Position numbers and translations under genes: made by a program | In this document: piece by piece, positions 54,376 to 63,262 of the stretch | Layout of the letters: the number at the start of each line of letters is the position of its first letter | Position numbering within the stretch: position 1 is the stretch's first letter | Origin: Roseobacter sp. | Lineage (GTDB): Bacteria > Pseudomonadota > Alphaproteobacteria > Rhodobacterales > Rhodobacteraceae | DNA length: 64,000 nucleotides | Assembly (NCBI GenBank): GCA_002731875.1 | Contig: PCCY01000020.1 | Span: 143,944-207,943 of the forward strand | Direction of reading: 5' to 3' | Notes under the pieces: model-generated | What the model saw: the letters and a program-made list of their open reading frames with translations, nothing else | What the model was told of the DNA's origin: nothing | The model's database searches: none

Positions 54376-54690
54376 GTGATAAAAACAAAAGTTATATTGG
54401 TCGTCGCCAGCGCCTTGGGCCTCGGGGCATGTGCGGATTTCGAAGGCCGCGGGTATCCCGCAGACAAAAGCATCGACCGCGGCATCGACACCAAACACCT
54501 TAGCCAATTGCAAGCTGGCATCTGGGTTGATCCCAACGGGTGCGATCACTGGATCATCGACGACGGTCTGGAGGGTTACCTCAGCCAGCGTCTGGATAAA
54601 TATGGCAAGCCGGTCTGTTCGGGTGTGGCCCAGCCGACCTATACCGTGGGTGATTTCAAGGGCGGATCCCGGATCCCCGACCCCAACTGA
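54376..54690 (+). CDS. Lipoprotein with two-cysteine module
   Basis: A 104-residue lipoprotein. The N-terminus (MIKTKVILVVASALGLGAC) is a type II signal with lipobox LGAC, modified at Cys19. Residues 49-81 hold the same module as the upstream protein: IWVDPNGCDHWIIDDGLEGY ... GKPVC, cysteines at 56 and 81. The rest is a short tail. It lacks a known binding domain, so it may anchor the module at the outer membrane. GTG start at 54376, 12 bp after the OmpA-like gene. A strong terminator follows. Confidence 0.83.
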   Translation: MIKTKVILVVASALGLGACADFEGRGYPADKSIDRGIDTKHLSQLQAGIWVDPNGCDHWIIDDGLEGYLSQRLDKYGKPVCSGVAQPTYTVGDFKGGSRIPDPN

Positions 54691-54717
54691 TCTTGCTGGG
54701 CGATCCCATCGTTCTCG

Positions 54718-54748
54718 GGCCGGGGCGTTTTGCGCCTCGGCCTTTTTT
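54718..54748 (+). terminator. Intrinsic terminator after the envelope gene pair
   Basis: GGCCGGGGCG (54718-54727), loop TTTTG, CGCCTCGGCC (54733-54742): 10 bp with one G-T pair, followed by six T (54743-54748). A textbook intrinsic terminator. Confidence 0.9.
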
Positions 54749-54823
54749 GTCTGATATCGAGGGTTCTCATTTGCTGCGAATGCCCCATATCGTTAAATGT
54801 ACACTCTCGAATAGGAACAGGCT

Positions 54824-55831
54824 TTGAGCTCCAGTGAAATTATCCCGCCTTCAGGCACCACGTCACAACTATTGGAATACCCCGATAACAGGCTGTTGAT
54901 CGACCTGTGCGGTGCCTACGATGCGCATCTTGCCGCCATTGAGAAAGCTTTTGGCGTACAGATTGTCAGGCGGGGCAATCAGCTTTCGGTGATGGGCGAA
55001 GACGACGCGATCGTACGAACCGCATCGGTTCTGGATACGCTTTATGCCCGCCTGGAAGGCGGCCGGGGCATAGAACCTGCCGATGTCGATAGTCTGCTGC
55101 GAATGGGCGATTCCGCTGTTGGAACAGGGGTGCGCGCAGGTGACCAGCTAGAAATGCCAATTCTGGGTGGCATCGAAATCCAGACCCGGAAAAAGCGCGT
55201 CGAACCGCGTACAGCGGCACAAAAAGCATATGTGCATTCGCTATTCGCCAATGAACTGGCCTTTGGTATCGGGCCGGCGGGGACCGGTAAAACCTATCTG
55301 GCCGTCGCAGTGGGCGTGTCGATGTTCATCGGCGGACATGTCGACAAGATTATCCTGTCGCGCCCCGCTGTCGAAGCAGGGGAGAAACTCGGTTATCTTC
55401 CAGGTGACATGAAGGACAAGGTCGATCCGTATATGCAGCCGCTATATGATGCGCTGAATGATTTTTTACCGGGCAAGCAACTTGCCAAACTGCTCGAGGA
55501 TAAAAAAATCGAGATCGCCCCATTGGCCTTCATGCGGGGGCGTACCCTGTCGAATGCCTTCGTGGTACTGGACGAGGCGCAGAATGCCACCTCCATGCAG
55601 ATGAAAATGTTCCTGACACGTCTGGGCGAAGGGTCACGTATGGTTATCACTGGTGACCGGACCCAGATCGACCTGCCGCGCGGTGTCGCCTCGGGGCTTC
55701 AAGACGCCGAACGGCTGCTCAAGTCCATCCCCAAAATCAGCTTCAACTACTTCACATCCAAGGACGTGGTGCGCCATCCTCTTGTTGCCGCGATCATCGA
55801 AGCATACGAAGCAGATACAGGTCACGCATGA
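54824..55831 (+). CDS. phoH: PhoH family ATPase
   Basis: A 335-residue cytosolic ATPase equivalent to E. coli YbeZ. Residues about 130-330 form the PhoH domain: GIGPAGTGKTYLAVAVG is Walker A near 148, and NAFVVLDEAQNATSMQMKMF holds the Walker B DEAQ. It works with YbeY in rRNA maturation and ribosome quality control. The start is a TTG at 54824 with AGGA at seven bases. It is followed after 64 bp, containing repeat copy 7, by ybeY, corC and lnt, the conserved ybeZYX-lnt order. Confidence 0.93.
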   Translation: MSSSEIIPPSGTTSQLLEYPDNRLLIDLCGAYDAHLAAIEKAFGVQIVRRGNQLSVMGEDDAIVRTASVLDTLYARLEGGRGIEPADVDSLLRMGDSAVGTGVRAGDQLEMPILGGIEIQTRKKRVEPRTAAQKAYVHSLFANELAFGIGPAGTGKTYLAVAVGVSMFIGGHVDKIILSRPAVEAGEKLGYLPGDMKDKVDPYMQPLYDALNDFLPGKQLAKLLEDKKIEIAPLAFMRGRTLSNAFVVLDEAQNATSMQMKMFLTRLGEGSRMVITGDRTQIDLPRGVASGLQDAERLLKSIPKISFNYFTSKDVVRHPLVAAIIEAYEADTGHA

Positions 55832-55838
55832 TCTCTGG

Positions 55839-55892
55839 TCCTTTCATTTTGCCTCGTAAACTCCGGGGGTCCGGGGGCTGGCCCCCGGTCTG
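55839..55892 (-). repeat. Dispersed hairpin repeat, copy 7
   Basis: CTTTCATTTTGCCTCGTAAA then CTCCGGGGGT and the stem CCGGGGGC-TG-GCCCCCGG. This is the inverse orientation of copies 1 and 2. It fills the gap between phoH and ybeY without breaking the operon order. The ybeY start follows within four bases. Confidence 0.78.
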
Positions 55893-55895
55893 CCA

Positions 55896-56444
55896 ATGAT
55901 GGATGATCTCCACATCGTCGAAGAAGACCGGCGCTGGTCCGCGCTTGATCTGGCTGCCTTGGGCCAGCGGGCCGTCACCGCGACCTTGCGGCATCTCGAC
56001 GTCGATCCCTCCGCCGCCGAGGTGTCGATACTCGCGTGCAATGACGATCGCATTTCGGCACTGAACGCTGATTATCGTGGCAAGCCTGCGCCGACCAACG
56101 TGCTAAGCTGGCCGTCCCAGGAACGCGGGGCCCCGGACGACGGCGGTATTCCGCTTCCGGCAAAGCCGGATTTTGACGATGTTCTGGAATTGGGTGATAT
56201 CGCTATCTCTTACGATACCTGTTCGACCGAAGCCCAAGCGATGGGCAAATCCATGGCCGATCATGTGACGCATCTGCTTGTGCACGGCGTTCTGCATCTG
56301 CTGGGGTACGACCATGAACGCGACGCGGATGCGGCGTTAATGGAGCAGATCGAAGTGGAAGTACTTGGCAAACTGGGGTTGGATGACCCATATAAGGAGA
56401 ACGCGGGAACACTTCCTGCATCAACACATGAAGACAGGACCTGA
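55896..56444 (+). CDS. ybeY: rRNA maturation endoribonuclease YbeY
   Basis: A 182-residue zinc endoribonuclease in 16S rRNA 3' processing and ribosome quality control. The family zinc motif is HGVLHLLGYDHERDAD near residue 127 (H-x3-H-x5-H). The upstream NADYRGKPAPTNVLSWP block near 50 is typical. The repeat ends four bases before the ATG, leaving little room for a Shine-Dalgarno; ATG 55896 or 55899 may be used. It overlaps corC by one base (TGATG). Confidence 0.93.
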   Translation: MMDDLHIVEEDRRWSALDLAALGQRAVTATLRHLDVDPSAAEVSILACNDDRISALNADYRGKPAPTNVLSWPSQERGAPDDGGIPLPAKPDFDDVLELGDIAISYDTCSTEAQAMGKSMADHVTHLLVHGVLHLLGYDHERDADAALMEQIEVEVLGKLGLDDPYKENAGTLPASTHEDRT

Positions 56445-57352
56445 TGGGCGAGACAGACGGATCATCTGAGGCGGCGCACAGCGCGCAGCCCGAAGACACA
56501 TTGATAGCGGTTGACACTGAAGATTTAGAGGACGCCCCAAAAACGGGGGGGTTCTTCTCACGGATGATGGGGGCCCTCAGCACATCTGATGCCCTCGACG
56601 AAGAAGAGACTACGGCCGCGCAGGCCGACAGGTTATCGGCGCGTGGCATGATGAACTTGCGTCGGATGAGGGTCGACGACGTCGCCGTTCCCAAGGCAGA
56701 TATCACCGCGGTACCGATTACCACCAGTCTGGAAGAACTGGTAAGCGTTTTCAAGGAAAGCGGCCTGACACGCCTGCCGGTCTATGACGGCACGCTCGAT
56801 ACGCCGGTGGGCATGGCCCACCTCAAGGATCTGGCCTTGACCCATGGCTTCAATGGCAACACCGAAGACTTCGATCTGGCCGCGATGCTGCGCCCGCTCG
56901 TTTACGTGCCGCCGTCGATGACGATCGGGGTTCTGCTCACCAAGATGCAGGCAGAGCGGCGGCATATGGCACTGGTCATCGATGAATATGGTGGCGTTGA
57001 CGGGCTGGTTACCATCGAAGATCTGATCGAACAGGTCATCGGGGAAATTGAGGACGAACACGACGTCGACGAAGGCAAATACTGGACCGTGGAGAAACCG
57101 GGCTGTTATCTCGCGCTTGCCAAGACCCCCCTCGATGATTTCGAATCCGAGATCGGCCACTCCCTTACCGACCATGACGACGTGGACGAAGAGGAAATCG
57201 ACACCCTCGGGGGGCTGGTCTTCATGCTGTCGGGGCGCGTTCCCGCACGTGGTGAAGTCGTCGTGCACCCCGATGGGCCGGAGTTCGAGGTGATCGACGC
57301 TGACCCACGCCGGATCAAACGTCTGCGGGTACGGATGCCAGGCAAATCATGA
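56444..57352 (+). CDS. CBS-domain transporter-associated protein CorC/YbeX-like
   Basis: A 302-residue cytosolic protein equivalent to YbeX/CorC. After an acidic leader, two CBS domains span about residues 75-200 (RMRVDDVAVPKADITAVPIT ... MALVIDEYGGVDGLVTIEDL), and the C-terminal CorC_HlyC domain follows about 215-295. Members affect magnesium and cobalt handling and, in E. coli, translation under heat. It is one base into ybeY at its start and overlaps lnt by four bases, part of the phoH-ybeY-corC-lnt run. Confidence 0.92.
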   Translation: MGETDGSSEAAHSAQPEDTLIAVDTEDLEDAPKTGGFFSRMMGALSTSDALDEEETTAAQADRLSARGMMNLRRMRVDDVAVPKADITAVPITTSLEELVSVFKESGLTRLPVYDGTLDTPVGMAHLKDLALTHGFNGNTEDFDLAAMLRPLVYVPPSMTIGVLLTKMQAERRHMALVIDEYGGVDGLVTIEDLIEQVIGEIEDEHDVDEGKYWTVEKPGCYLALAKTPLDDFESEIGHSLTDHDDVDEEEIDTLGGLVFMLSGRVPARGEVVVHPDGPEFEVIDADPRRIKRLRVRMPGKS

Positions 57353-58857
57353 TGCCAACCGTAAGGCGTACGTGGCTGCGGTTTGCCGGTGCTCTTGGCG
57401 CGGGTGCCGTGGGGGCGTTTGGTCAAGCTCCTTATGATATGCCGGCTGTCATGTTCCTCAGCGTCGTGGCGCTGGTGTTTCTGTTTCGGTACAGCCCTCG
57501 ACCCATGCAGGCTGCCGCCGTCGGCTGGGGCTTCGCAGCGGGTTACTTCATGCATGGTTGGACCTGGCTGCTCTCTCCGTTCATGGTCGATGCCGAACGC
57601 TACGCCTGGATGGCCCCTTTCGCCCTGGTTTTGCTATGCGGTGGGCTTGCCCTGTACTGGGGGCTGGCGTTCGGAATAGCGCGCTGGCTGTCGCCCCGAT
57701 CCTGGCCGTTGATCATTTTGCTGCCGACCGCGGAATTGCTGCGCGGCTATCTCTTTACAGGTTTTCCATGGGGCATGTTCAGTCAGGGCCTGGTGAATCT
57801 CTGGCCCGGTCAGGGGCTGGCTGTAATCGGGCCGTATGGTATGACCCTGTTGTTTGTCGGCCTTGCCGTTGCCTGCGCGCGTCCAGCAAGTGGCTTGTTC
57901 GTGCGTCGCGCGGGGATGTACGCGCTGTGGGGTGTCGCAGCCGTGTTGCTGATCGTACCGTTCAGCCGGTCCGAGGCCGCCTTGACCGATTTCACCATTC
58001 GGATGGTGCAGCCTAATGCCGCACAAAAAGACAAGTGGGACCCCACGAAAATTCCCGAATTCTTTGATCGCCAGCTTGCCTTCACCAGCGCTCCGCCCGC
58101 GCCGGGCAGCCGGCAACCGGATCTGATCCTTTGGTCGGAAACCGCCATTGCCTGGCCGCTTGACCTGGCACAGGGCGCGCTTGACTACATCAGCGTTGCT
58201 GCTGAGGGCAAGCCTGTGGTGCTCGGGGTGCAGCGTCGCACCGAGACACAGTTCTATAACTCCGCGATCCTGCTTGGGGCTTCAGCGAACGTGACGCAGA
58301 CCTATGACAAGCACCACCTGGTGCCATTTGGCGAATATGTTCCCTTTGCCGACGTGGTGAACCGTTGGGGCATTCGCGGTATCGCGTCACAGTTCAATTC
58401 CGGGTTTTCTGCCGGTCCCGGCGCAGAGCTGATGGATCTGGGGCCCTTGGGTCAGGCCCTGCCACTGATCTGCTACGAAGCGGTGTTCGCACGCGACGTC
58501 AACGCGGCCCCCGAGAGACCCGCGTTCTTGATGCAACTGACGAATGATGCGTGGTTCGGCAAGGGGCAGGGGCCGTTGCAACACCTTGCGCAGGCGCGGA
58601 TGCGCGCAATCGAACAGGGCCTGCCGATGGCGCGTGTCGCCAATACCGGCGTGTCGGCGATGATTGACCCCTGGGGGCAGGTCACCGCAAGCCTTGCACT
58701 GAACCAAGCCGGTTTCCTTGATGCGCGCCTGCCTGCCCCCCGTGCGGCAACGATCTATAGCAAGTTGGGGGAGTGGCCATTTCTTGCGGTTTTATTCGCC
58801 GGGTTCGGGGTGCTGGTCATCAGTCGCTCCAGAAGGTCGGAGAAAGTTAGAGTTTGA
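57349..58857 (+). CDS. lnt: Apolipoprotein N-acyltransferase
   Basis: A 502-residue inner-membrane enzyme that adds the third acyl chain to lipoproteins. Several N-terminal membrane segments cover residues 1 to about 200. The periplasmic nitrilase domain has the Glu-Lys-Cys triad: LILWSETAIAWP, YDKHHLVPFGEY and LPLICYEAVFARD. A last membrane segment is near 475. It follows corC with a four-base overlap. Its product would mature the lipoprotein encoded at 54376. Confidence 0.95.
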   Translation: MMPTVRRTWLRFAGALGAGAVGAFGQAPYDMPAVMFLSVVALVFLFRYSPRPMQAAAVGWGFAAGYFMHGWTWLLSPFMVDAERYAWMAPFALVLLCGGLALYWGLAFGIARWLSPRSWPLIILLPTAELLRGYLFTGFPWGMFSQGLVNLWPGQGLAVIGPYGMTLLFVGLAVACARPASGLFVRRAGMYALWGVAAVLLIVPFSRSEAALTDFTIRMVQPNAAQKDKWDPTKIPEFFDRQLAFTSAPPAPGSRQPDLILWSETAIAWPLDLAQGALDYISVAAEGKPVVLGVQRRTETQFYNSAILLGASANVTQTYDKHHLVPFGEYVPFADVVNRWGIRGIASQFNSGFSAGPGAELMDLGPLGQALPLICYEAVFARDVNAAPERPAFLMQLTNDAWFGKGQGPLQHLAQARMRAIEQGLPMARVANTGVSAMIDPWGQVTASLALNQAGFLDARLPAPRAATIYSKLGEWPFLAVLFAGFGVLVISRSRRSEKVRV

Positions 58858-58891
58858 CCCGCCTGCTCGTCAAAGTTAAGCCCTATGTATC

Positions 58892-58936
58892 GGCCACAAC
58901 GGCTTCCTGACGTGGCTACGAAACCTATTGGAGCAC
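58892..58936 (+). promoter_or_regulatory. SAM/SAH riboswitch before metK
   Basis: GGCCAC (58892-58897) can pair with GTGGCT (58912-58917). The loop CAACGGCTTCCTGACG and the downstream TATTGGAGCAC (58926-58936) match the small SAM/SAH riboswitch known in Rhodobacterales before metK. The pseudoknot pairs GGCTTCC with GGAGC, and GGAG is also the Shine-Dalgarno of metK (ATG 58940). Ligand binding would therefore hide the ribosome site and lower MetK when SAM is plentiful. Confidence 0.88.
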
Positions 58937-58939
58937 TAA

Positions 58940-60124
58940 ATGTCCCGCATGAATTATACCTTCACCTCGGAATCCGTTTCCGAGGGCCACCCAGACAAGG
59001 TCTGCGACCGGATTTCTGATGCCGTTCTCGATGCCTTTCTGACTGAAGAACCCGAAGCGCGGGTCGCCGCGGAAACCTTTGCCACCACCAATCGCGTGGT
59101 CATCGGCGGCGAAGTCGGCCTGTCGGATAAAGACAAGCTGAGTGAATATATGGGCCGGATTGAAAGCATCGCCCGTGCTTGCATCAAAGACATCGGCTAT
59201 GAGCAGGACGAGTTCCACCACGCCACATGCGAGATTACCAATCTGCTGCACCCGCAGTCCGCGCATATTGCGCAGGGTGTGGATGCGTCGGGCGACAAGG
59301 AAGAGGGTGCCGGCGATCAGGGCATCATGTTCGGATTTGCCACCACCGAAACACCCGAACTCATGCCCGCGCCGATCCATTATGCCCATGCGATCCTACG
59401 CCGACTGGCCCAAGCCCGCAAGGACGGCACTGAACCCACATTGCGCCCCGACGCGAAAAGCCAGCTTTCCGTGCGCTATGAGAACGGCAAACCGGTCGGT
59501 GTGTCTTCGATCGTGCTGTCGACGCAGCACGCGCATGAAAGCCAGACCAGCGCCGACATCCGCGATATCGTCGAACCCTATATCACCGAAGTCCTGCCCG
59601 AAGGCTGGATCACCGCCGACACCGAATGGTGGGTGAACCCGACCGGGACTTTCGTGATTGGCGGCCCTGACGGCGACGCCGGGCTCACCGGGCGCAAGAT
59701 CATCGTCGATACCTATGGCGGCGCAGCCCCGCACGGGGGCGGCGCGTTCTCGGGTAAAGACCCGACAAAGGTCGATCGTTCGGCCGCCTACGTTGCCCGT
59801 TATCTGGCCAAGAATGTGGTCGCGGCGGGGCTGGCCGAGAAATGCACGATCCAGTTGAGCTATGCGATCGGCGTGTCCAAGCCGCTGTCGATCTATTGTG
59901 ACACGTTCGGCGGCGACGCCGATGTTGCTGACGCGGCGATTGAAAAGGCAATCGGCCAGATTATCGACCTGACCCCGCGCGGTATCCGCGAGCATTTGCA
60001 ACTGAACAAACCGATCTATGAACGCACAGCGGCCTATGGTCATTTTGGCCGCGCACCCGAAGCGGATGGCGGCTTCAGCTGGGAAAAGACCGATCTGGTC
60101 GATGCCCTCAAATCTGCGCTTTAA
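58940..60124 (+). CDS. metK: S-adenosylmethionine synthetase
   Basis: A 394-residue enzyme that makes SAM from methionine and ATP. Motifs include [20 protein letters not shown] near 15, [17 protein letters not shown], and [20 protein letters not shown] near 260. The ATG at 58940 is directly after the riboswitch, using its GGAG. The product is the SAM donor for MiaB, TrmB and the THUMP methyltransferase found in this window. 114 bp separate it from trmB. Confidence 0.97.
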   Translation: MSRMNYTFTSESVSEGHPDKVCDRISDAVLDAFLTEEPEARVAAETFATTNRVVIGGEVGLSDKDKLSEYMGRIESIARACIKDIGYEQDEFHHATCEITNLLHPQSAHIAQGVDASGDKEEGAGDQGIMFGFATTETPELMPAPIHYAHAILRRLAQARKDGTEPTLRPDAKSQLSVRYENGKPVGVSSIVLSTQHAHESQTSADIRDIVEPYITEVLPEGWITADTEWWVNPTGTFVIGGPDGDAGLTGRKIIVDTYGGAAPHGGGAFSGKDPTKVDRSAAYVARYLAKNVVAAGLAEKCTIQLSYAIGVSKPLSIYCDTFGGDADVADAAIEKAIGQIIDLTPRGIREHLQLNKPIYERTAAYGHFGRAPEADGGFSWEKTDLVDALKSAL

Positions 60125-60238
60125 GCCGGACTGCATCACAGGGGGGGGCGACCTTTGCCAAGGCCGCCTCCGTTTTGGCCGCAGGGACTGATCGGCAGAC
60201 CGTTGCGCCCACCCTTTGTGCAGGCTAAAGGCAGCGCC

Positions 60239-60940
60239 ATGACACATTCAGAACGCCCCCGCCGAAATTTTTATGGACGCCTCAAAGGCAAATCCCTCAA
60301 GCAAAGCCAGAAGGGCTATATTGAGGAAGACCTTGATGCACTTTCACCAGGCCCTGTCGACTGGGACGCTAATCCATCTCGTGAACCGCTGGATTTGCAG
60401 GGCCTGTTCGCGGGCAAGCCGGTGTGGCTTGAAATCGGCTTTGGCGGCGGCGAACACATGGTACATCAAGCGGCCCGGAATCCCGACGTCGGGATCATCG
60501 GGTGCGAGCCTTACATCAACGGCGTTGCCATGCTGTTGGGCAAGATACGTCGCGCTGCCGTTGAAAATGTGGCGATCCACCCCGGCGATGCGCGTGATAT
60601 CTTTGACGTGCTGCCTCAGGGGTCGATTGACCGCGCCTTCCTGCTTTATCCTGATCCTTGGCCAAAAACCCGACATCATCGTCGCCGTTTCGTGACCCCC
60701 GAACATCTGGAGCCCTTGGCGAAAGTCTTGAAACCCGGTGCCGCTTTCCGAGTGGCCACTGACATCGAAGACTACGTCCGTCAGACCCTTGAGCAAATCC
60801 CGCGCCATGGGTTCGAATGGCTGGCGGAACGTCCCGAGGACTGGAAAGAACCGTGGGACGACTGGATTTCGACACGCTACGAACAAAAGGCACTGCGCGA
60901 GGGACGTGTGCCGCATTATCTGACATTCAGGAAGCTATAA
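60239..60940 (+). CDS. trmB: tRNA (guanine-N7-)-methyltransferase
   Basis: A 233-residue SAM-dependent enzyme that methylates guanine 46 of tRNA. The SAM motif is WLEIGFGGGEHMVHQA near 65, and the family signature YPDPWPKTRHHRRRF is near 138. The ATG at 60239 gives the usual length; an upstream start at 60155 only adds a proline-rich leader and lacks a ribosome site. It lies after metK on the same strand. Confidence 0.93.
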   Translation: MTHSERPRRNFYGRLKGKSLKQSQKGYIEEDLDALSPGPVDWDANPSREPLDLQGLFAGKPVWLEIGFGGGEHMVHQAARNPDVGIIGCEPYINGVAMLLGKIRRAAVENVAIHPGDARDIFDVLPQGSIDRAFLLYPDPWPKTRHHRRRFVTPEHLEPLAKVLKPGAAFRVATDIEDYVRQTLEQIPRHGFEWLAERPEDWKEPWDDWISTRYEQKALREGRVPHYLTFRKL

Positions 60941-61111
60941 CCGGTTCGCGGCTCTTTGCGGTTGCGTGGCGCAAGCCGCTGCCTCTGACTGGTCGTCGCC
61001 ATAGCGTTGTCAGTTGTACGTGCGATCGCGCAGGCTGGCGTAGACGTGACGATGGACGGCACCTGCGTGCTGGTTTATGACAGCGTTCAAATTTTACCTT
61101 AGGGGTTTTTC

Positions 61112-62464
61112 ATGTCCAGCCACGCCACACCCGTTCCGATGACGTCTTCTGCTTGCGGTCCGCTAACAGGCACAGCCGAGGTGCCGGGCGACAAGTCAAT
61201 CTCGCATCGTTCGTTGATTCTGGGCGCCATGTGCGTCGGTGAGACAACGATCACCGGATTGCTTGAAGGTGATGATGTGCTGGATACCGCCAAAGCGATG
61301 CAGGCATTCGGTGCCGAGGTCAGTAATCACGGTGGTGGCAACTGGTCGGTACATGGGGTCGGTGTCGGCGGCTTTGCCGAACCCGACGGAGTGATCGACT
61401 GCGGAAATTCCGGCACAGGTGTGCGTCTGATCATGGGATCGATGGCGACCTGTCCGATCACCGCCACCTTTACCGGCGACGCGAGCTTGAACGGGCGGCC
61501 CATGGCACGGGTAACTGATCCTTTGGCGTTGTTCGGAGCGCAATCTGTTGGGCGCAAAGGCGGGCGTCTTCCGATGACGATCGTGGGCGCGGTTGACCCG
61601 GTGCCGGTGCGCTATGTCGTGCCCGTGCCCTCTGCACAGGTAAAGTCGGCGGTGCTGTTGGCCGGGCTTAACGTACCTGGTAAAACCGTGGTGATCGAGG
61701 CCGAAGCCACACGTGACCATACCGAACGGATGCTGGCGGGGTTTGGTGCCGAGATCACTGTCGAAGACACCGACGAGGGCCGGGTGATTACCTTGACCGG
61801 CCAGCCCGAATTGCGCGCCCAACACGTAGAGGTGCCGCGCGATCCTTCTTCGGCGGCGTTTCCGGTCTGTGCGGCGTTGATCGTGCCGGGGTCAGACGTT
61901 CTGGTGCCCGGTATCGGGCTGAATCCGACGCGGGCAGGGCTGTTTACCACCTTGCGCGAAATGGGGGCGGACCTGACCTATGAAAATGAACGGATTGAAG
62001 GCGGTGAACCCGTGGCGGATCTGCGGGCGAAATTCTCGCCTCGGATGAAAGGCATCGACGTGCCGCCGACGCGTGCCGCGTCTATGATCGACGAATATCC
62101 GGTCTTGTCCGTTGTCGCCGCCTTTGCCGAGGGGCAGACGATGATGCGGGGCGTGAAAGAGCTTCGTGTCAAGGAAAGCGACCGGATCGACGCCATGGCC
62201 AAGGGGTTGCGCGCCAACGGTATCGACGTTGACGAAGGCCCCGATTGGTGGGCCGTGCACGGGTTGGGACACGGCAACGTCCCGGGTGGCGCGACCTGCG
62301 CCAGCCAGCTTGATCACCGCATCGCCATGTCGTTCATGATCCTGGGCATGGCGTCGAACGCGCCTGTAGGTGTCGATGACGGATCACCGATCACCACGTC
62401 CTTCCCGATATTTGAGACGTTGATGAAGCAGCTTGGGGCCAAAGTCACAAAAGGAGTGCTGTGA
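61112..62464 (+). CDS. aroA: 3-phosphoshikimate 1-carboxyvinyltransferase (EPSP synthase, class II-like)
   Basis: A 450-residue enzyme of aromatic amino acid synthesis. [15 protein letters not shown] near 28, [20 protein letters not shown] near 50, [14 protein letters not shown] near 94 and [14 protein letters not shown] near 345 are present. The LLEGDDV and [12 protein letters not shown] wording resembles class II enzymes such as CP4, but the position that is alanine in CP4 (NAAT) is glycine here (NSGT). It overlaps cmk by one base (TGATG). A 171-bp gap precedes it. Confidence 0.95.
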   Translation: MSSHATPVPMTSSACGPLTGTAEVPGDKSISHRSLILGAMCVGETTITGLLEGDDVLDTAKAMQAFGAEVSNHGGGNWSVHGVGVGGFAEPDGVIDCGNSGTGVRLIMGSMATCPITATFTGDASLNGRPMARVTDPLALFGAQSVGRKGGRLPMTIVGAVDPVPVRYVVPVPSAQVKSAVLLAGLNVPGKTVVIEAEATRDHTERMLAGFGAEITVEDTDEGRVITLTGQPELRAQHVEVPRDPSSAAFPVCAALIVPGSDVLVPGIGLNPTRAGLFTTLREMGADLTYENERIEGGEPVADLRAKFSPRMKGIDVPPTRAASMIDEYPVLSVVAAFAEGQTMMRGVKELRVKESDRIDAMAKGLRANGIDVDEGPDWWAVHGLGHGNVPGGATCASQLDHRIAMSFMILGMASNAPVGVDDGSPITTSFPIFETLMKQLGAKVTKGVL

Positions 62465-63078
62465 TGTTGGGTTTTACCGTAGCCATTGATGGCCCCGCTG
62501 CAGCCGGCAAAGGTACAGTCGGGCGCGCCGTCGCAGCGCATTTTGGTTTTGCGCATCTTGATACCGGCTTGTTATACCGCGCTGTCGGGGCAAAGGTGCT
62601 GAATGGCGTTACCGCCGAAGAAGCTGCCGAAACGCTGAAGGCGCGGGATCTGGAGAGTGACCAATTGCGTTCCAGTGCGGTTGCCGAGGCGGCAAGCCGG
62701 GCCGCAGCGATCCCCGCCGTACGCAGTGCACTGGTCGATTTCCAACGCAGCTTTGCAATGCGGGCCGGCGGTGCCGTGCTGGACGGTCGCGATATCGGTA
62801 CGGTGATATGCCCCGATGCCCAGGTTAAGCTGTTTATCACGGCCACCCCCGAAGTACGTGCTGCCCGACGTTTTGCCGAGCTGAGCCGGGTGGATCCGAC
62901 AGTCACCCTTGAAGGCGTACTGGCGGATGTTCAGGCCCGTGACGCACGCGATAGCAGCCGCGCGGAAGCCCCCCTGCGACCCGCCGAGGACGCGGAGCTT
63001 ATGGATACGTCCACCATGGATATCGAGGCCGCCGTGGCCCGTGCGATTGCATTGGTGAACGCGCGTCGCGGGGAATAG
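62464..63078 (+). CDS. cmk: Cytidylate kinase
   Basis: A 204-residue kinase phosphorylating CMP and dCMP. The P-loop is [17 protein letters not shown] at residues 6-22, and [20 protein letters not shown] near 102 is the NMP-binding part. The ATG at 62464 has AAGGAG at seven bases; a GTG at 62461 is too near it. aroA-cmk-rpsA is a widely conserved order; here a rhodanese gene stands between cmk and rpsA. Confidence 0.94.
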   Translation: MLGFTVAIDGPAAAGKGTVGRAVAAHFGFAHLDTGLLYRAVGAKVLNGVTAEEAAETLKARDLESDQLRSSAVAEAASRAAAIPAVRSALVDFQRSFAMRAGGAVLDGRDIGTVICPDAQVKLFITATPEVRAARRFAELSRVDPTVTLEGVLADVQARDARDSSRAEAPLRPAEDAELMDTSTMDIEAAVARAIALVNARRGE

Positions 63079-63262
63079 GCAGCGGTTCTGGCGGAATGTG
63101 CCCTTGGGCTGTCCCGGCGTTTGGATTCACAAACGTGTTCATGATATCTGGTGGAAAAACTCTTTTGCATCGGGAACGTACAGTCCCCGCCCGGCGTTTG
63201 AGTCTGATGTGTGCGGGCCGTTCGGCGTGCACCATCAGTCTTAAATGGAAAGGAAATTTACC

